This document shows positions 60,337 through 64,000 of a stretch of DNA of 64,000 bases, piece by piece. The notes under the pieces were generated by a model that ran no database searches, was not told the DNA's origin, and saw only the letters and a list, made by a program, of their open reading frames with translations. The DNA comes from Sphingobium xenophagum NBRC 107872 (GTDB lineage: Bacteria > Pseudomonadota > Alphaproteobacteria > Sphingomonadales > Sphingomonadaceae). The stretch is taken from NCBI RefSeq assembly GCF_000367345.1, contig NZ_BARE01000006.1, positions 62,001 through 126,000 of the forward strand. Direction: 5' to 3'. The position numbers and the translations under genes were made by a program. The first letter of the stretch is position 1; every line of letters starts with the position of its first letter.

Positions 60337-63300
60337 TTAGGCGGCCTTCCGGTCGGCGATGCGCGCCAAAGGATGCCGCTCGAACAGTCGCTCGATCACT
60401 GTCGAACCGGTCACGACATCGTCGGGGACGAACAGACGCAGCTTCCAGCTGATGATCTCGGAGAACAGTCCCATGGCCTTCAGCCGGTCAACCGCCGTCG
60501 ATCCGAACCCGGTGAGTTCGATCCGGTTGACCTGCATGAGCCGCGACCGGCGCAGTTGCAGCCCATCGGCAAGGTCGAGAATGGTATGGCCGTCGCGCAG
60601 CATGGCGAGTGCTTGCGGTGGCGACAACACAGGCGCGTCTGTTCTGGCAGTCGCGCTCGCTGCCCATACCGGAGAAACCCTGCGCCCGACAATGCGCGTG
60701 CCATCGTCGGTCTGGAGCCGGTAGACGCGGGTCGATTCCTCAGGGAGCTGCTTCCAGATCGGCAGAAGCAGACCAGTGACGATGTGCAGTTCGCTCGTCG
60801 TAAATTCATCGACCTGCGCCACTTCTGCCTGCCAGGTTGACGCGAACGTCCGCTCATCCACTTCCTCCCAGCTGGTCTCCGCCAGATGGTTCAGGGCGAA
60901 GTTCAGCCGCTCCATTGGCCGGATTAGCCGGATGCGGCGTTCAACTTCGCCGTCGTCGAGCATGACGCTGCGTGCGGGAAGCTGGACCGCAGCGCGTTTC
61001 GAACGGGCGTTGACCAACAGCCGCGCTCCCGGCTCTGAAGCCAGGTCGAGTGCTTTCTCCGCTGTTACCGGCTGGTTGCGTTCGCGCATTGCCACGGTGA
61101 GCAACCGGGTCTCGGCACCTGTTGCCGGGTGTGTGTAGATTGGCTCGCTGCCGGTGACAGTGAAGCTGTCGGCCACTAAAGTTTCGAGGCCCAGATCATA
61201 GCTGCCCGCTGCGATCGCACTCTCGACCTTGGCGCTGAGCAACTGCTCGAACACCGTGAACAGGACGTTCTGCATCGTTATCGTCAGCGCCAGCAGCCGG
61301 TTGAGGAAGGTCGTGATCGGCGGCAGTTCGTCCTTCAAGCAGCCGCTTCCGTCGGTAAGCGACAGCCCGGTCATGCCCTCAAAGGTGCCAAGCGAACAAT
61401 GGTTGACCTTGCCCGCATAGATCAGCACATAGAGCTGACGGAGCGCGTCGCGGGCATAGGGACTTTCGAGATTGTCCTCGGGGCGGAACAGGCCTTGCCC
61501 CCCGGTCTGACGTTGCCCGCGCGTGATCGCACCCAGCGTGTCGAGCCGCCGGGCGATGGTCGAGAGGAAACGCTTCTCGGCCTGCACATTGGTGGCGACC
61601 GGCCGAAACAGCGGCGGCTGCGCCTGATTGGTGCGGTTGGTGCGGCCCAAGCCCTGGATCGCGGTGTCGGCTTTCCAGCCAGCTTCCAGCAGGTAGTGGT
61701 GCCGAAGCCGCTGGTTCCGGCTCCCAAGATCCGCATGGTAGCTGCGACCCGTGCCGCCGGCATCGGAGAAGACCAGAATCTGCTTGCGGTCCTCCATGAA
61801 CGCTTGCGCTTCGGCAAGGTTGGAGTGGGCCGGTCGATTTTCGACGGCGAGCCGGTCACCAGTCGCATCGACCTTGCGGACGATCCGGCGCGAGCGGCCG
61901 GTTACCTCGGCGACCATGTCGGTTCCGAAACGCTGGACGATCTGGTCGAGCGCGCCTTGCACCGGCTCCATCGATGCCAGCCCTTCGATCAGCTGGTCGC
62001 GCCGTTCGATGGCTTCGCGGCACTGCACCACATTGCCATCGTCGTCATAGGCAGGCCGCGACGCGAGGTTGCCATCGCCGTCGGTGAAGCTCTCATGGAG
62101 CTGGGTCGGGAAGCTGTGAAGCAGGTAGTCCAAGACATATTCACGCGGTGTGATGTCGACCTGAACGTTATTCCATTCGCCCGGATCGATGTCGGCGAGG
62201 CGGCGCGACAGCAGCGCTTCCCCTGTCGAGACAATTTGCACCACGGCGGAATGGCCATCGGCCAGCCCCTGGTCGATCGCGGCGATCAAAGTCGGCGTTT
62301 TCATCGCGGTGATCAAGTGATTGAAGAAGCGCTGCTTGGCAGATTCGAACGCCGAGCGTGCTGTCGACTTGGCTTGGCGGTTGAGCGTGCCTTCGCTGCT
62401 GCTGGTGACATTCGCAGCCTCTAGCGCGGCGTCGAGATTGTTGTGGATCACCTGAAAGGCCCCGGCATAGGCATCGTAGATTCGGACCTGGTCGGGGGTC
62501 AATTGATGTTCGACGAGCTCATATTCGACGCCTTCGTAGGAGAGCGACCGGGCGGCATAGAGGCCGAGAGCCTTGAGGTCGCGCGCCAGCACTTCCATCG
62601 CTGCGACCCCGCCCTCCTCGATGGCCGCGACGAAGTCAGTGCGCTTGTCGAACGGAAAGTCCGTGCCACCCCAGAGGCCAAGCCGCTGGGCATAGGCTAG
62701 GTTTTCGACGGTCGTCGCGCCAGTCGCGGAGACATAGAGGATGCGGGCATCGGGAAGCGCATGTTGCAGCCGCAGCCCGGCACGCCCCTGCAGAGAAGGA
62801 GCAGAATCGCCCCGATCTGATTTGCCGCCACCGGCATTCTGCATGGCATGGCTTTCGTCGAAAACAATGACCCCGTCGAAGTCGGTCCCCAGCCAATCGA
62901 CGATCTGCTGGACCCGCGAAACACGGTTCTCACGCGCGTCGAAGCGTAGCGTGGCATAGGTCGTAAAAAGGATGCCCTGCGCGAGGCCAATGGGCGTGCC
63001 CTGACGGAAGCGGGCGAGTGGGGTGACGAGTAGAGGCTCTTGCCCCAGGGCCTTCCAGTCGCGCTGAGCATCTTCGATCAGTTTGTCGGACTTGGAGATC
63101 CAGACCGCCCGCCTGCGGCCCTTGAGCCAGTTGTCGAGCAAAATGCCCGCAACTTGACGACCTTTGCCTGCGCCCGTGCCGTCGCCGAGGAACCAGCCTT
63201 TGCGGAACCGGACTGCGGTGTCGCAGTCATCTGGCGCGGCTTCGACCCTGTCCCAGGTTGCATCCACCAACCAGTTGCCAGAGAGATGGTCGGCATGGGC

Positions 63301-64000
63301 GTCGCCCGCATAGATCACCGATTCAAGCTGGGCATCGGACAGCAGTCCCTGTTCGACGAGACCCACGGGCAGATGCGGGCAATAGCTCGGTTTGGGCGGT
63401 GCAACCGAGGACATCGCCGCCGATTGCACCAATCGCGTCGGATGCGGTCGGGCACCGGCGATGCGGATCGATTGGAGCGTGTAGGGCTCATAGAGCGTGT
63501 CGGAGAGTTTGCCGTCGCTGGGAGACTGCCAGTTGATCAACTCATATTCGAGGGACACGCCTGATGGCTCAGGTGACAGAACGGGAGCCAATCGCGGCTT
63601 CGAACCTGCCGGTTTGATGGCTGGCGAGCTGCGGGGGAGGACCAGCGGTTGGATTGCCGATGCCGTGATTGGCTGACGCGGCGGCAAGTTGGCGATAAAC
63701 CATCGCAGCAACGTCGCGAGATCGGGAGCCAGCCCAAACGATGCAGAAAACTGCGCTGGATCGACTGCGGGAACCTTGTCGATCACCGTCAACCGTGTCT
63801 CGACCGATGTGCCATGCGGTGCGAAGACGCTGCCAGCTATGGTGGCGGTGAACACCACGCGGGCCTTGTCCTGCAGCCGGACGAAGCCGTCGCGCCATGC
63901 CTTGTGGTCGTGCGCGCAGTTCGCCCCGGTTATTGCAACGAGCCGACCGCCACTGCCAAGCCGCGCAACCGCCGAGGACAGATGCCGGAAGGCTGCGTCG
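60337..64000 (-). CDS. Strawberry-notch-like helicase (methyltransferase-helicase fusion), cut by window edge
   Basis: The frame is open from the right edge of the window, so the 5' end lies outside; about 1220 residues are visible. The first visible part (DAAFRHLSSAVARLGSGGRLVAI) looks like the end of a methyltransferase-type domain. The rest has Walker A GDGTGAGKGRQ, a DEAD-like box VIVFDESHAMQNA, a Sno-type helicase C-terminal domain with GLGRTNRTNQAQPP and a long C-terminal region. Strawberry-notch NTPases with an N-terminal methyltransferase are common on large ICEs; the job is unknown. The ATG at 63858 is internal. Confidence 0.85.
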   Translation of the reverse strand, partial: DAAFRHLSSAVARLGSGGRLVAITGANCAHDHKAWRDGFVRLQDKARVVFTATIAGSVFAPHGTSVETRLTVIDKVPAVDPAQFSASFGLAPDLATLLRWFIANLPPRQPITASAIQPLVLPRSSPAIKPAGSKPRLAPVLSPEPSGVSLEYELINWQSPSDGKLSDTLYEPYTLQSIRIAGARPHPTRLVQSAAMSSVAPPKPSYCPHLPVGLVEQGLLSDAQLESVIYAGDAHADHLSGNWLVDATWDRVEAAPDDCDTAVRFRKGWFLGDGTGAGKGRQVAGILLDNWLKGRRRAVWISKSDKLIEDAQRDWKALGQEPLLVTPLARFRQGTPIGLAQGILFTTYATLRFDARENRVSRVQQIVDWLGTDFDGVIVFDESHAMQNAGGGKSDRGDSAPSLQGRAGLRLQHALPDARILYVSATGATTVENLAYAQRLGLWGGTDFPFDKRTDFVAAIEEGGVAAMEVLARDLKALGLYAARSLSYEGVEYELVEHQLTPDQVRIYDAYAGAFQVIHNNLDAALEAANVTSSSEGTLNRQAKSTARSAFESAKQRFFNHLITAMKTPTLIAAIDQGLADGHSAVVQIVSTGEALLSRRLADIDPGEWNNVQVDITPREYVLDYLLHSFPTQLHESFTDGDGNLASRPAYDDDGNVVQCREAIERRDQLIEGLASMEPVQGALDQIVQRFGTDMVAEVTGRSRRIVRKVDATGDRLAVENRPAHSNLAEAQAFMEDRKQILVFSDAGGTGRSYHADLGSRNQRLRHHYLLEAGWKADTAIQGLGRTNRTNQAQPPLFRPVATNVQAEKRFLSTIARRLDTLGAITRGQRQTGGQGLFRPEDNLESPYARDALRQLYVLIYAGKVNHCSLGTFEGMTGLSLTDGSGCLKDELPPITTFLNRLLALTITMQNVLFTVFEQLLSAKVESAIAAGSYDLGLETLVADSFTVTGSEPIYTHPATGAETRLLTVAMRERNQPVTAEKALDLASEPGARLLVNARSKRAAVQLPARSVMLDDGEVERRIRLIRPMERLNFALNHLAETSWEEVDERTFASTWQAEVAQVDEFTTSELHIVTGLLLPIWKQLPEESTRVYRLQTDDGTRIVGRRVSPVWAASATARTDAPVLSPPQALAMLRDGHTILDLADGLQLRRSRLMQVNRIELTGFGSTAVDRLKAMGLFSEIISWKLRLFVPDDVVTGSTVIERLFERHPLARIADRKAA

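Noticed and set aside
1-64000. Insertion sequences or transposase remnants
   Set aside because: No transposase-like frame or terminal inverted repeats were recognised anywhere, so mobility here is explained by the integrase and conjugation genes only.

Overview
The window looks like chromosomal DNA of a GC-rich alphaproteobacterium, most likely a member of the Sphingomonadales. That call rests on the style of the core genes, the conjugation gene set and the giant DUF11 surface-protein operon; no rRNA or complete tRNA is present to confirm it. No transposase, CRISPR array or complete prophage was seen.

Layout. (1) 1-5719: core chromosome on the + strand, with the end of an S9 prolyl oligopeptidase, a small exported protein, a YoaK/DUF1275 membrane protein, an MFS efflux pump and guaA. 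(2) 5720-7726: an integration module. A P4-type tyrosine integrase lies directly behind guaA, facing an AlpA-like excisionase, and the module ends at the 3' half of a tRNA-Gly(GCC). The upstream region carries repeated CTGACGGT motifs and hairpins. (3) 7727-8906: about 1.2 kb with no convincing gene. (4) 8907-20469 (-): a tightly packed five-gene operon for secreted or surface proteins with glycine-rich, Ig-like, SdrD-B-like and DUF11 domains, an OmpA-like C-terminus and a 1430-aa outer-membrane barrel. (5) 20470-29479: the control side, with a divergent OmpR-type regulator, a LysM-FecR exported protein, a CHASE2-PAS histidine kinase, a lipoprotein, a diguanylate cyclase, a glycine-zipper/SH3 protein and a LysR regulator. 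A direct-repeat box with a 10-bp period, GTAAATTnnnGTAAATT-like, recurs about 70-80 bp before several of these genes and suggests one regulon. (6) 29467-47065 (-): a Trb-type (Tn4371-like) type IV secretion operon, DUF2274-trbI-G-F-L-K-J-E-D-C-B, with CopG and traG further right.

Between trbB and copG/traG, where those genes are normally adjacent, sits a 39.4-44.7 kb cargo: an ACP-like small protein, an XRE regulator, an ImmA/IrrE metallopeptidase and a papain-like peptidase, together with three nucleotide or DNA-base enzymes (thymidylate-synthase-like, uracil-DNA-glycosylase-like, MazG-like). This is the best candidate for an undescribed system: a protease-regulated nucleotide or DNA-base conflict module carried inside a conjugation operon.

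(7) 47319-64000: the rest of the ICE backbone, with a GFA-like protein, DUF3363 relaxase, lytic transglycosylase, two DUF736 proteins, TraF peptidase, DUF2840, RepA with three 17-bp iteron-like repeats, HTH proteins, a frameshifted DUF6499/DUF2285 gene, an AT-richer TIR-like gene, DUF2493, a Toprim primase and a strawberry-notch helicase that runs off the right edge. The far ICE boundary is not in the window.
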